Shown piece by piece: positions 41,758 to 49,391 of a stretch of 64,000 nucleotides of DNA. How positions within the stretch are numbered: position 1 is the first letter of the stretch; every line of letters begins with the position of its first letter. Made by a program: the position numbers and the translations under genes. The DNA lies in assembly GCF_001512305.1 (NCBI RefSeq), contig NZ_LNUT01000002.1:64618-128617 (forward strand). Direction: 5' to 3'. The notes below the pieces were generated by a model. That model was not told the origin of the DNA and did no database searches. It saw only the letters and a list, made by a program, of their open reading frames with translations. The stretch comes from Arthrobacter sp. EPSL27 (GTDB lineage Bacteria; Actinomycetota; Actinomycetes; Actinomycetales; Micrococcaceae).

Positions 41758-42351
41758 GTGACTCTCCCCGCAGCCCCCGCCGACCCCGCATCCCTGCCGG
41801 CCGCAGCAGACCTTTGGAAACCTGTGCTGGTCCGTGCGGCGGTCGCGCTCGGATTCGGTGCCCTGACCGTGTTCTGGGCCGCACCCTCGGAGGCCGGCAT
41901 GGCCTGGGCGGGCGGCCTCTACCTGCTGGCCACCGGCGTCGTGCTGCTCTGGAGCGTGAACAGGACTGGCCTGGCTGCCGGTTCCCGCCCCAGCAAGATC
42001 CTCTCTGCCGCCGGCGCCGTGCTGACCGGCACCGGCGCTGCGGTGGCTTTCCTTCCCAGCAGCCTGGTCTTTGGTGTGCTTGTAGCCCTTGGCCTTGGCC
42101 TGGCCGGCGCCGCGGAGCTGTACCTTGGCGTCACCCACCGGGGCCGGTCGGTGCTCGCCCGCGACTGGATGGCGTCCGGCGCCGTCGCGCTGGGTACAGC
42201 CGGCCTGCTGCCCTTCTTTATCGACCTCGGCCCGCACGCCCTCCTCGGGGTGGCCGGCGGAGGCGCCATCATCACCGGGGTGCTGTGGGCGCTTGCCGGG
42301 CTGACCCTGCGGCACGATGCACGGGCAGATTCCCCGGAGGCCGTAAACTAG
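41758..42351 (+). CDS. Six-helix membrane protein, HdeD/DUF308-like
   Basis: A 197-residue hydrophobic protein with about six helices arranged as three similar pairs (VLVRAAVALGFGALTVFWA; GVLVALGLGLAGAAELYLG; LLGVAGGGAIITGVLWALAG). The pattern resembles the HdeD/DUF308 family of small membrane proteins, but the match is only by general layout. Function unknown. It has its own leaderless promoter. Confidence 0.6.
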   Translation: MTLPAAPADPASLPAAADLWKPVLVRAAVALGFGALTVFWAAPSEAGMAWAGGLYLLATGVVLLWSVNRTGLAAGSRPSKILSAAGAVLTGTGAAVAFLPSSLVFGVLVALGLGLAGAAELYLGVTHRGRSVLARDWMASGAVALGTAGLLPFFIDLGPHALLGVAGGGAIITGVLWALAGLTLRHDARADSPEAVN

Positions 42352-42434
42352 TAGCGACAGGTTCTACCACGCGTAGAACGATTGCGGCACCACAACTGCC
42401 ACGCCGGGCGGCGTCGGCTGCAGGAGGAAACACC

Positions 42435-42803
42435 TTGGCACAGCAGAAATCCGGAGAACCGCGCAACCTGCGGACCTCGGTCAAGGGCCCGCTGATGTTC
42501 TCCGCCTTTTGGGCTGTTGTGGCCTTCTTCGCCACACTGATCTTTGCCTCCGGCGGCTCCGCCAAGGTTCCCCGCTTCGATCTGGCCTTCATTGCCGCGG
42601 GCATCGCGTTCATCGTGATCCTGGTGGTGCTCGCGATGCTGTCGATGGGCCACAAGCCCAACGCCGAACATCTCGGCAAGGGCTCCGGCGTCAACCTGAG
42701 CTCCCGTAACCCCGGCCACGGCGGCCACCAGGGTGCTTCCAGCCCGGAAGCCGGCGCTCCGGAGTCCAGGACCGGGGACACCCCCGGCGAGAACCTCCGC
42801 TAG
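42435..42803 (+). CDS. Small two-helix membrane protein, unknown function
   Basis: A 122-residue protein with two transmembrane helices (MFSAFWAVVAFFATLIFASG and FDLAFIAAGIAFIVILVVLA) and a Ser/Gly/His-rich cytoplasmic tail. The start is a TTG, fixed by AGGAGG at 42422-42427, 7 nt upstream; the in-frame stretch back to 41814 only overlaps the preceding gene in another frame. No family recognised. Confidence 0.72.
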   Translation: MAQQKSGEPRNLRTSVKGPLMFSAFWAVVAFFATLIFASGGSAKVPRFDLAFIAAGIAFIVILVVLAMLSMGHKPNAEHLGKGSGVNLSSRNPGHGGHQGASSPEAGAPESRTGDTPGENLR

Positions 42804-42837
42804 AAACCCTGCTCAAACCCCGCTGGAGCCCAGGGCG

Positions 42838-43380
42838 TCAGGATGCCGCCTTGCGGGCCCGGTACGCTGCCACGTGGGCGCGGTTCGCGCAGTTGCCGGT
42901 ATCGCAGTAGCGCTTGGAACGGTTCCGGCTCAGGTCCAGGACCACGGCGTCGCAGTCCTCGGCGGCGCACACCAGCATCCGGTCCATTTCCTTGCTGCGG
43001 ATGACGTCAACCAGGGCCATCGCCGCCTCGGTGCTCATCCGGTCCGCAAGCGGCGCTTCCGGTGTGGTGGCGTGGAGATGCCAGTCCCACTGATCGTGCT
43101 TGACGAGGTGGGGGAGTGCCCGGGCCTCCCGCAGCAGCCGGTTGACGGTGTCCACCGCGGCGGATTCGTCCGCCAGCCAGAGGGTGGCGAGCTCCCCGCG
43201 GAGCCGGTGCACGCTGGCCAGTTCGGCCGCGTCCCGGGTCCGCGAGCCGGTGAACCCCTCGGCCGCCAGGAACCGGTCCAGGTCCTCGGTGGTGGCGAGC
43301 TGCTCGTCCCCGTTGGCCGCAGAGTTGATCAGGTTGACCACGGTCCGCAGGGCCACCTCTGTGTCAGGGGCAAAAACCAT
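42838..43380 (-). CDS. CGNR zinc finger (ABATE) domain protein
   Basis: A 180-residue putative regulator. The N-terminal ~130 residues match the stress-induced ABATE domain (TVVNLINSAANGDE, VNRLLREARALPHL). The C-terminal zinc finger is a CGNR variant: four Cys in CAAEDC...RYCDTGNCANR, with Ala replacing Gly in the family's CGNR signature. It is divergent from an EamA exporter, a pairing that suggests it controls that gene. AAGGAG precedes its ATG. Confidence 0.85.
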   Translation of the reverse strand: MVFAPDTEVALRTVVNLINSAANGDEQLATTEDLDRFLAAEGFTGSRTRDAAELASVHRLRGELATLWLADESAAVDTVNRLLREARALPHLVKHDQWDWHLHATTPEAPLADRMSTEAAMALVDVIRSKEMDRMLVCAAEDCDAVVLDLSRNRSKRYCDTGNCANRAHVAAYRARKAAS

Positions 43381-43432
43381 CTTGACTCCTTACGTCGGCG
43401 TGGCGTACTGTCATGAGCATAACCCCACTTTA

Positions 43433-43445
43433 CTCCTGACAGGAG
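43433..43445. promoter_or_regulatory. Short palindrome over the EamA ribosome-binding site
   Basis: CTCCTG-A-CAGGAG is a perfect 13-bp palindrome that includes the AGGAGG used by the exporter gene. A protein bound here, or a hairpin in the RNA, would affect translation start. Confidence 0.35.
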
Positions 43446-43452
43446 GCAGTCC

Positions 43453-44514
43453 GTGTCTGCCGCACGCCGCACCGCCGAAGCACCGGCCACTACTGTGTCG
43501 GGCACGCCTGCCCCCGGACGGGCCGGCACCGGCGGCCACGCCGCGGGATCGGCCTTTGTGGCATCGGGCCTGGGGGTCGCCCTGTTTTCCTCCGCCGTGT
43601 TCGGGCTGTCCGGGTCTTTCGCCAAGGCGCTGCTGGAAACCGGGTGGACCCCCGGCGCGGCCGTCACGGCCCGGCTCACCGGCGCGGCTCTCATCCTGGC
43701 CGTCCCGGGCATCATGGCGCTCCGCGGCCGCTGGCACCAGCTCCGGGACAACTGGCTCACCGTCCTGCTCTTCGGCCTGATCGGCGTGGCCGCCTGCCAG
43801 CTGTTCTACTTCAACGCGGTGGCCAGGCTGTCGGTCGGGGTTGCCCTGCTGCTGGAATACCTCGCACCCGTCATCATTGTGCTGTGGCTCTGGGCCGCCA
43901 GCCGCAGGCGCCCGCGGGTCCTGACAATTGCCGGAACCCTGCTGTCCCTGGGCGGGCTGGTCCTGGTCCTGGACCTCACGGGCGCCGTCAAGATCGATGT
44001 GGTCGGCGTGCTGTGGGGCCTCGCGGCCGCGGTCTGCCTCGCCATCTACTTCTTCATCACGGCGAAGGAGAACGACACCCTTCCGCCGATCGTCCTCGCC
44101 TCCGGCGGGCTCCTGGTCGGTGCGGCCACCATGTGGATCGCCGCGGCAACGGGCCTGCTGCCCATGGCCTTCAGCGCCGCCGACACCCGTCTTGGACCGT
44201 GGGTAACCCCCTGGTGGGTGGCCCTGGGCGGCCTCGTGGTGCTGGCCACCGTGCTGGCGTACGTCTCCGGCATCGTCGCGGCGCGGGCACTCGGATCCAA
44301 AGTGGCATCCTTCATTTCGCTGACCGAAGTGCTCTTCGCCGTCATCTGGGCGTGGCTGCTGCTCGGTGAACTGCCGGGGCCCATCCAGCTCGTGGGCGGG
44401 CTGCTGATTGTCGGCGGCGTCCTCCTGGTCCGGCTGGACGAGCTGCGGGCGCCGTCCGGCGCGGCCCTGCCGGCGGCGCTGGACCACGCGAACGACGTCG
44501 AGCCCGTCCCGTAA
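43453..44514 (+). CDS. EamA family (DMT superfamily) exporter
   Basis: A 353-residue transporter with ten hydrophobic helices in two EamA repeats (ALFSSAVFGLSGSFAKALLE and GVLWGLAAAVCLAIYFFIT begin the halves; the second contains the ISLTEVLFAVIWAWLLLGE motif). Members export amino acids or metabolites. GTG 43453 follows GGAGG. It lies head-to-head with the CGNR regulator. Confidence 0.88.
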   Translation: MSAARRTAEAPATTVSGTPAPGRAGTGGHAAGSAFVASGLGVALFSSAVFGLSGSFAKALLETGWTPGAAVTARLTGAALILAVPGIMALRGRWHQLRDNWLTVLLFGLIGVAACQLFYFNAVARLSVGVALLLEYLAPVIIVLWLWAASRRRPRVLTIAGTLLSLGGLVLVLDLTGAVKIDVVGVLWGLAAAVCLAIYFFITAKENDTLPPIVLASGGLLVGAATMWIAAATGLLPMAFSAADTRLGPWVTPWWVALGGLVVLATVLAYVSGIVAARALGSKVASFISLTEVLFAVIWAWLLLGELPGPIQLVGGLLIVGGVLLVRLDELRAPSGAALPAALDHANDVEPVP

Positions 44515-44531
44515 GCCAGCGCTGACGCCAA

Positions 44532-44581
44532 CCGGCCCGGACGCTGCTGCGTCCGGGCCGGCTGTGTGTCTGCGGGTTTTT
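44532..44581 (+). terminator. Intrinsic terminator after the EamA gene
   Basis: A perfect 12-bp stem (44532-44543 with 44550-44561, CTGCTG loop) is followed by TTTTT at the end of the gap, between the converging EamA and WXG100 genes. Confidence 0.75.
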
Positions 44582-44583
44582 GC

Positions 44584-44847
44584 CTAGCGCGAGGCGTTTT
44601 CCTGCTCGGTGGCGTTGCGGCTGGCCTGCTTGCCGGCCTCCTGCAGCGCCTGGGAGACCTTCGCGAGGGCCGCCACGTGCTGGCCGTTCCACTCGCTGCG
44701 GAACTTGTCGGCGTCCGGGCCCTTCCAGTCGGTGCCCTCGAGCACCTTGGTCAGCAGCGACTTCTGCTTGTCGATCTCGGACGAACCGGCCTGCAGCTTC
44801 GTCCCAAGAGTCTTGAGCTGAGCAATGTCTGCACCCCAAATAGCCAT
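44584..44847 (-). CDS. WXG100 (EsxA/ESAT-6-like) family protein
   Basis: An 87-residue helical-hairpin protein with the central W-x-G turn as DWKGPDADKF (residues ~40-50), flanked by two amphipathic helices, and no signal peptide. Family members are secreted as dimers by type VII systems, often next to their ATPase EccC. No type VII component is in this window, so this copy is an orphan that may use a system elsewhere. GGAGAT precedes the ATG. Confidence 0.88.
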   Translation of the reverse strand: MAIWGADIAQLKTLGTKLQAGSSEIDKQKSLLTKVLEGTDWKGPDADKFRSEWNGQHVAALAKVSQALQEAGKQASRNATEQENASR

Positions 44848-44909
44848 TCGAAAATCTCCTCAAGTGATAGAAGCGGACGCGGACCCTCGATCCGGGAGGC
44901 CCGGGCGCC

Positions 44910-44915
44910 TAGCAT
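44910..44915 (+). promoter_or_regulatory. Leaderless -10 box of the DUF2277 gene
   Basis: TAGCAT ends 6 nt before ATG 44922. Confidence 0.5.
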
Positions 44916-44921
44916 GGAGGC

Positions 44922-45194
44922 ATGTGCCGAAACATCCGGACCCTCCACAATTTCGAGCCCCACGCCACCGACGCCGAGGTGGAAGCCGCCGCGCTGCAGT
45001 ATGTGCGGAAGATCAGCGGCAGCACCAAACCGTCCAAGGCCAACGAGGAAGCCTTCAACCGTGCCGTGCACGAGATCGCCCATGCCACCCAGCACCTGCT
45101 GGATGCCCTGGTGACGCACGCCCCGGCCAAGGACCGCGCGGAGGAGGCTGCGAAGGCGAAGGCCCGGGCGGCTGTCCGCTACGGCACCGCCTGA
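44922..45194 (+). CDS. DUF2277 family protein
   Basis: A 90-residue protein beginning MCRNIRTLHNFEP, the invariant opening of the DUF2277 family, followed by EAAALQYVRKISGSTKPS and an Ala/Lys-rich tail. It is small, soluble and widespread in actinobacteria, with unknown function. Cys2 and Arg3 are conserved family features. It converges on copA with a 32-bp gap. Confidence 0.85.
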   Translation: MCRNIRTLHNFEPHATDAEVEAAALQYVRKISGSTKPSKANEEAFNRAVHEIAHATQHLLDALVTHAPAKDRAEEAAKAKARAAVRYGTA

Positions 45195-45226
45195 GCAGTC
45201 GTCCGTTGCGGCACCGCCGCAGCTGC

Positions 45227-47506
45227 CTACCGGCCGAAGCGCCGCAGCCGCAGCGAGTTGGCCACCACCAGCACCGAACTGGCGGCCATGGCCGCGCCCG
45301 CGATCATGGGGTTGAGCAGGCCCAGGGCCGCCACCGGGATCCCCACGGCGTTGTAGAAGAACGCCCAGAAGAGGTTCGTCTTGATGGTGGCCAGAGTGCG
45401 GCGGGACAGCTCGATGGCCTGGGCCACCTGCCCGAGGTCGTTGCCCATGACCGTCAGGTCGGCAGCCTCAATCGCCACGTCAGTCCCGGAGCCCATGGCA
45501 ATGCCCAGGTCCGCCTGCGCCAGGGCGGCCGCATCATTGACGCCGTCGCCGGCCATGGCCACGGTGGCGCCGCCGGCCTGAAGCTTCCGCACCGCCTCGA
45601 CCTTGCCCTCGGGCAGGACCCCGGCGAACACATCGTCGGCGGCGATTCCGACGGCGGCCGCCACCTGTGCGGCCACGGAGGCGTTGTCACCGGTGAGGAG
45701 GATCGGCCGGAGGCCGAGGCTGCGCAGCCGGGAGATCGCGGCGGCCGAGCCGGGCTTGACGGTGTCCCGCAGGCTGATGATCCCGGCCGGCTCCCCGTCC
45801 ACGGCGAGCCAGATCGCGGTGGCGCCGGCGGCTTCGGCGCTGCTGAAGACCTCCAGCTGCGCCGCCGTGGGCGTGATGGCGTTCTCCTCCAGCCACGCGG
45901 TGCGGCCGGCCGTGACCAGCCTGCCCCCGACCGTTCCCTGGACCCCGCCGCCGGGTGCGGAGCGGAAGCCGTCGACGGCGGGCAGCGCACCGGCGCCGCG
46001 GGTCCCCTCCCCGCGCTCCGCCGCAAGTGCCGCGGCGGCCACGGCGCGGCCGATCGGGTGTTCGGAAGCGGCCTCCACCGCCCCGGCCAGCCGCAGGACC
46101 TCGGCCGGGCCGGCGGTTCCGAACGACTCGGCGCCGTCCACCTCGAGGTGGCCGGTGGTCACGGTGCCCGTCTTGTCCAGCAGGATGGTGTCCACCGTGC
46201 GGGTGTCCTCCAGGACCTGCGGGCCCTTGATGAGGATGCCCAGCTGCGCACCTCGGCCGGTTCCTGTCAGCAGCCCCACGGGGGTGGCCAGGCCCAGGGC
46301 GCACGGGCAGGCGATGACCAGCACGGCGACCGCGGCAGTAAAGGCGGCCCGGAGCTCAGCGTCGCTGATGTCCGGGGCGGCCGCCAGCAGCCAGCCCGCA
46401 AAGGTGGCCACGGCGATGGCGAGGACCACCGGCACGAACACGGAGCTGATCCGGTCCGCGAGCCGGGCAATGGGCGCTTTGCCGGTCTGCGCCTGGGAGA
46501 CCAGCCGGCCCATCTGGGCCAGGGTCGTTTCGGCGCCGACACGGGTGGCCCGGACCAGCAGCCGGCCCGAGGTGTTGATGGTGGCCCCGGTGACCGGGCT
46601 GTCAGGGCCGACTTCCACCGGCACGGACTCGCCCGTCACCAGGGAGGCGTCGACGGCGGAGGTGCCGTCGATCACGACGCCGTCGGTGGCGATCTTCTCG
46701 CCGGGGCGGACCACCATCACGTCCCCGACGGCCAGCTGGTCCGCCGGGAGTTGCTCCTCACGGCCGTCCCGAAGGACGGTGGCGTCCTTGGCGCCCAGGC
46801 TCAGCAGGGCCTTAAGGGCATCCCCCGCCTTCTGCTTGGCGCGGGCCTCCAGGAACCGGCCCAGCAGCAGGAAGGTGGTGACCACCGCGGCGACCTCGAA
46901 GTAGAGGCCGCCGGAGGCCATCTCCTCCATACCGTCCATACTCCCCATACCCTGCGGGGAATCCGTCATCCACGGGTCCGCAATGAGCTGCCACGCCGAG
47001 AACGCATAGGCGGCGGTCACGCCGATGGACACCAGCGTGTCCATGGTGGATCCGAAATGCCGGGCGTTGACCAGGGCGGCCCGGTGGAACGGCCATGCCG
47101 CCCAGGTGACCACGGGCAGGGCAAGGAACCCCACCACCCAGCCCCAGTGCGGGAACTGGAGGGCCGGGACCATCGACACCAGGAACACGGGCACTGTCAG
47201 GACCGCAGCCACGATGAGGCGTGGCCGGAGCGCGGCTGCCGGATGGTCGGGGGTGCGCGCGGCCGGGGCGCGGACGGTGGCCTTGTAGCCTGCCGCCGCG
47301 ACCGTCTCGGTGATCTGGGCGTCGGTGATGGCGGCGGGCACCGTGACGCGGGCCGATTCCAGCGGCAGGTTGACGGATGCGGTGACGCCGTCGAGCTTTC
47401 CGAGCTTGCGCTCGACGCGGCCGACGCAGGACGCGCAGGTCATGCCCTCGATATCGAGTTCAATCACCCGGCTTCCGGGCTGGTCCAGCAGTTGCTCTCT
47501 ACTCAC
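45227..47506 (-). CDS. copA: Copper-translocating P1B-type ATPase CopA
   Basis: A 759-residue copper export pump. An N-terminal heavy-metal domain (DIEGMTCASCVGRVERK) is followed by eight membrane helices, the actuator TGES (LVTGESVPVEV), the CPC metal site in helix 6 (ACPCALGLATPVG), the phosphorylated DKTGT, EHPIGRAV in the nucleotide domain and GDGVNDA. These residues mark the Cu(I) subtype. It starts at GTG with GAGGAA just upstream. It is last in the csoR-copZ-copA operon, and a 16-bp tandem repeat precedes it. Confidence 0.96.
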   Translation of the reverse strand: MSREQLLDQPGSRVIELDIEGMTCASCVGRVERKLGKLDGVTASVNLPLESARVTVPAAITDAQITETVAAAGYKATVRAPAARTPDHPAAALRPRLIVAAVLTVPVFLVSMVPALQFPHWGWVVGFLALPVVTWAAWPFHRAALVNARHFGSTMDTLVSIGVTAAYAFSAWQLIADPWMTDSPQGMGSMDGMEEMASGGLYFEVAAVVTTFLLLGRFLEARAKQKAGDALKALLSLGAKDATVLRDGREEQLPADQLAVGDVMVVRPGEKIATDGVVIDGTSAVDASLVTGESVPVEVGPDSPVTGATINTSGRLLVRATRVGAETTLAQMGRLVSQAQTGKAPIARLADRISSVFVPVVLAIAVATFAGWLLAAAPDISDAELRAAFTAAVAVLVIACPCALGLATPVGLLTGTGRGAQLGILIKGPQVLEDTRTVDTILLDKTGTVTTGHLEVDGAESFGTAGPAEVLRLAGAVEAASEHPIGRAVAAAALAAERGEGTRGAGALPAVDGFRSAPGGGVQGTVGGRLVTAGRTAWLEENAITPTAAQLEVFSSAEAAGATAIWLAVDGEPAGIISLRDTVKPGSAAAISRLRSLGLRPILLTGDNASVAAQVAAAVGIAADDVFAGVLPEGKVEAVRKLQAGGATVAMAGDGVNDAAALAQADLGIAMGSGTDVAIEAADLTVMGNDLGQVAQAIELSRRTLATIKTNLFWAFFYNAVGIPVAALGLLNPMIAGAAMAASSVLVVANSLRLRRFGR

Positions 47507-47540
47507 GGTGTTCCTCGTCTGTCCGGGTGCTGTGCGCTGT

Positions 47541-47604
47541 GGTGCCGTGTTCTGGTGGTGCCGTGTTCTGGGTGTGCCGGGTTCTGGGAGTGCCGGGTGC
47601 CCCG
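47541..47604. repeat. 16-bp tandem repeat between copZ and copA
   Basis: Four consecutive 16-bp units: GGTGCCGTGTTCTGGT, GGTGCCGTGTTCTGGG, TGTGCCGGGTTCTGGG and AGTGCCGGGTGCCCCG; the first two differ at one base and a decayed fifth unit precedes them (47525-47540). It fills most of the 109-bp intercistronic gap of the copper operon. Confidence 0.75.
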
Positions 47605-47615
47605 GCGGGGGGTGA

Positions 47616-47846
47616 TCAGGCCTCGTTGGCCACCACCAGGTATCCCGCTTCAGCGACCGCCTCGCCGATCTCGGTGGTGGAGAGGGCTCCGGTGGACGTG
47701 ATGGTGACGGTCGAAATCCCGCCGGAGTTAAGGTCGACGTCGACCGTCTCCACGCCGGCGAGGGCTTCGAGCTCCTCGCTGACGGAGGACACGCAGTGGC
47801 CGCAGGTCATGCCGGAAACGTTGACGGTGGTGGATACGTGGCTCAT
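47616..47846 (-). CDS. copZ: Copper chaperone CopZ-like (HMA domain)
   Basis: A 76-residue cytosolic metallochaperone with the single HMA fold and the Cu(I) site GMTCGHC at ~12-18. It delivers copper to the CopA pump. ATG 47846, preceded by AAGGAG, is chosen over the in-frame ATG at 47864. It lies between csoR and copA on the same strand. Confidence 0.92.
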   Translation of the reverse strand: MSHVSTTVNVSGMTCGHCVSSVSEELEALAGVETVDVDLNSGGISTVTITSTGALSTTEIGEAVAEAGYLVVANEA

Positions 47847-47887
47847 GGCGTGCTCCTTATTCATGGGCTGCCGGTCCGGCTGCCCGA

Positions 47888-47919
47888 TGGTGTGGTGGGT
47901 GGTGGGTGGTGGTGGTGCC
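47888..47919. repeat. G-rich TGG microsatellite upstream of copZ
   Basis: GGTGTGGTGGGTGGTGGGTGGTGGTGGTG: many closely spaced GG/GGG runs on the plus strand between csoR and copZ. It could form a quadruplex in DNA; it is on the non-coding strand of this operon. Confidence 0.55.
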
Positions 47920-47920
47920 G

Positions 47921-48310
47921 CTACCGCAGCAGGCGCCCGATGGCATCGGTGGCCTCCTTGACCTTCAGGTCGATGGCCTCGGAGCGCAGCTGGGCGTCAG
48001 GTTCCGATGCGGCCCCGACGACGCAGTGGCCGATGTGTTCCTCGACCAGGCCGAGGCTGACGGCGTGCAGGGCCTTGGTCACGGCGGCAACCTGGGTGAG
48101 GATGTCGATGCAGTACTTGTCCTCATCCACCATCCGGGCAATGCCGCGCACCTGGCCCTCGATCCGCTTGAGCCGCAGGAGGTAGGCCGCCTTGTTGGCG
48201 GAGTAGCCGTGCTGCTGGTGCGCCCCGGCGTCGGCCGTGTCCGGGCCTGAGTCCAGGCCGGGGTCCAGGGCGGAGTCTAGGGCGGTGGAGGGGGTAACAG
48301 GTTCGCTCAT
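47921..48310 (-). CDS. csoR: CsoR-type copper-sensing repressor
   Basis: A 129-residue repressor of the CsoR/RcnR family. An Asp/Ala-rich N-terminus (~1-38) precedes the four-helix core with the Cu(I) ligands Cys (YCIDILTQV), His and Cys (EEHIGHCVV), and LLRLKRIEGQVRGI for DNA contact. Copper binding releases DNA. ATG 48310 is fixed by TATGTT 6 nt upstream (leaderless). Two CsoR boxes lie in its promoter, so it represses itself and the whole copper operon. Confidence 0.94.
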   Translation of the reverse strand: MSEPVTPSTALDSALDPGLDSGPDTADAGAHQQHGYSANKAAYLLRLKRIEGQVRGIARMVDEDKYCIDILTQVAAVTKALHAVSLGLVEEHIGHCVVGAASEPDAQLRSEAIDLKVKEATDAIGRLLR

Positions 48311-48316
48311 ACGGCC

Positions 48317-48345
48317 AACATATACCCCAAGGGGGTATCGCGCAA
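48317..48345 (-). promoter_or_regulatory. csoR-copZ-copA promoter with CsoR box in the spacer
   Basis: On the minus strand, TTGCGC (48340-48345), a 17-bp spacer and TATGTT (48317-48322). The palindrome TACCCC-AAG-GGGGTA (48323-48337) lies within the spacer, so bound CsoR would block both boxes. The -10 ends 6 nt before the ATG. Confidence 0.75.
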
Positions 48346-48346
48346 G

Positions 48347-48361
48347 TACCCTCTGGGGGTA
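48347..48361. promoter_or_regulatory. Second CsoR box
   Basis: TACCCTCTGGGGGTA, an imperfect copy of the first CsoR palindrome, centred 24 bp upstream of it. Confidence 0.65.
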
Positions 48362-48394
48362 TCGGTTCACCCAGAGCCGGAGGGGTCCGGACAC

Positions 48395-48439
48395 AAAAAA
48401 GCTCCGGAGTGCGTTATTGGGGGATACGCACTCCGGAGC
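48395..48439 (-). terminator. Intrinsic terminator after the universal stress protein gene
   Basis: A perfect 13-bp stem (48401-48413 with 48427-48439) precedes a run of six T on the minus strand (AAAAAA at 48395-48400 on the plus). It ends the minus-strand transcript before the csoR promoter. Confidence 0.8.
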
Positions 48440-48523
48440 AGATTTTGGTAGGACTTCGATCTCTCGCGCCTACGGATTCAAGCTTACTTGGCAGTAGATG
48501 GGGAACGCCAGCACCCCGAATAA

Positions 48524-49030
48524 CTACTTTCGCTTTATTTTCCGGGCCGCCCCGCCCACCGGAACGATGAGGATGGGCCGGTCCTGATGGTGGCTCAGCC
48601 ACGCTGCCACCGACCCGTTGAGGGCCGCGGCAAGACGGTGGCCCAGGCCGGGCTCCGGTGTGCCGACGATGATCATCGCCGCCCCGGTCTCGGCGGCGAG
48701 CCGGCCCAGCGCCCGGGCGGGGTCCCCGGCCAGGGACCGCAGGGACCAGTCGATGCCCAGCGGACCGCAGGCTGACTCGATACTGGCCCGCAGTTCCTGG
48801 GTCACAGCCCGGATTTCGGCATTGTCCGTGTCCGGATGGAGGGACAGCCGGTGCGCCGAGCGCGCGGGGTCCCATTCCACAAGGTAGCTTGCCTCGTCCA
48901 CATAGGCGCAGATCAGCCGGGTGGCGAGGCTCCGGGCCAGGGCGCCGGCGATCTGCAGCACCTCGGGGCTCTGGGCCGGGAGCACGCCGACCACCAAGGG
49001 CGGCGGGCCGGTGGCGCTCTCGTCGGACAT
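48524..49030 (-). CDS. Universal stress protein (UspA) domain protein
   Basis: A 168-residue single-UspA protein: VVGVLPAQSPEVLQIAGALARSL at the start and the nucleotide-binding signature IIVGTPEPGLGHRLAAALNGSVAAWLSHH, then PILIVPV. The Gly-rich loop (G-x2-G-x9-G-S type) suggests ATP binding. Such proteins aid survival under stress. It ends in a basic KIKRK tail and is followed by an intrinsic terminator. Confidence 0.85.
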   Translation of the reverse strand: MSDESATGPPPLVVGVLPAQSPEVLQIAGALARSLATRLICAYVDEASYLVEWDPARSAHRLSLHPDTDNAEIRAVTQELRASIESACGPLGIDWSLRSLAGDPARALGRLAAETGAAMIIVGTPEPGLGHRLAAALNGSVAAWLSHHQDRPILIVPVGGAARKIKRK

Positions 49031-49158
49031 ACTTCATTGTGGCCCCGGCGTCGGGGCCACAACAGGGGCTTTCTTCCCGGACCGGCCCGGGGCCCGGCGG
49101 CTCTTGAAGACCTCCCGGCCGGGGCCTACCGTTGAAGCACTGACGAAAGGTGACCGCC

Positions 49159-49359
49159 GTGGAAATCTTCATGTGGTGGCTGGATCTGGATCTGGCGAGC
49201 AAGGAGTGGCTGCGGGAAAACCTCCGTGCCGCGGAACTGCCGCTGCCCGTGCTGCAGGGCATCGCCGAGGCCGGCGGGCCGCACCCGGACAACGTGTCCG
49301 GAGTGCTGACCGAAGCGGACTGGGACTTCATCGAGACGCAGTCCGAATTCGTCGACTGA
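49159..49359 (+). CDS. Small conserved-looking protein, unknown function
   Basis: A 66-residue protein rich in Trp and acidic residues (FMWWLDLDLASKEWLREN, LTEADWDFIETQSEF). No membrane segment, signal or recognised motif. GTG 49159 is preferred over GTG 49150 because AAAGG lies 8 nt upstream. It is 32 bp before the BNR-repeat gene, so both may share a transcript. Confidence 0.6.
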   Translation: MEIFMWWLDLDLASKEWLRENLRAAELPLPVLQGIAEAGGPHPDNVSGVLTEADWDFIETQSEFVD

Positions 49360-49391
49360 AACCATTGCGGGCACCCTGACGGGGTGGTTGC

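Noticed and set aside
44825-47701. 958-residue plus-strand frame opposite copA
   Set aside because: CopA has every P-type ATPase motif; the opposing frame is an Arg/Gly/His-rich shadow.
47888-47919. CRISPR-like short repeats
   Set aside because: Simple TGG microsatellite without spacers; no cas genes and no CRISPR array anywhere in the window.
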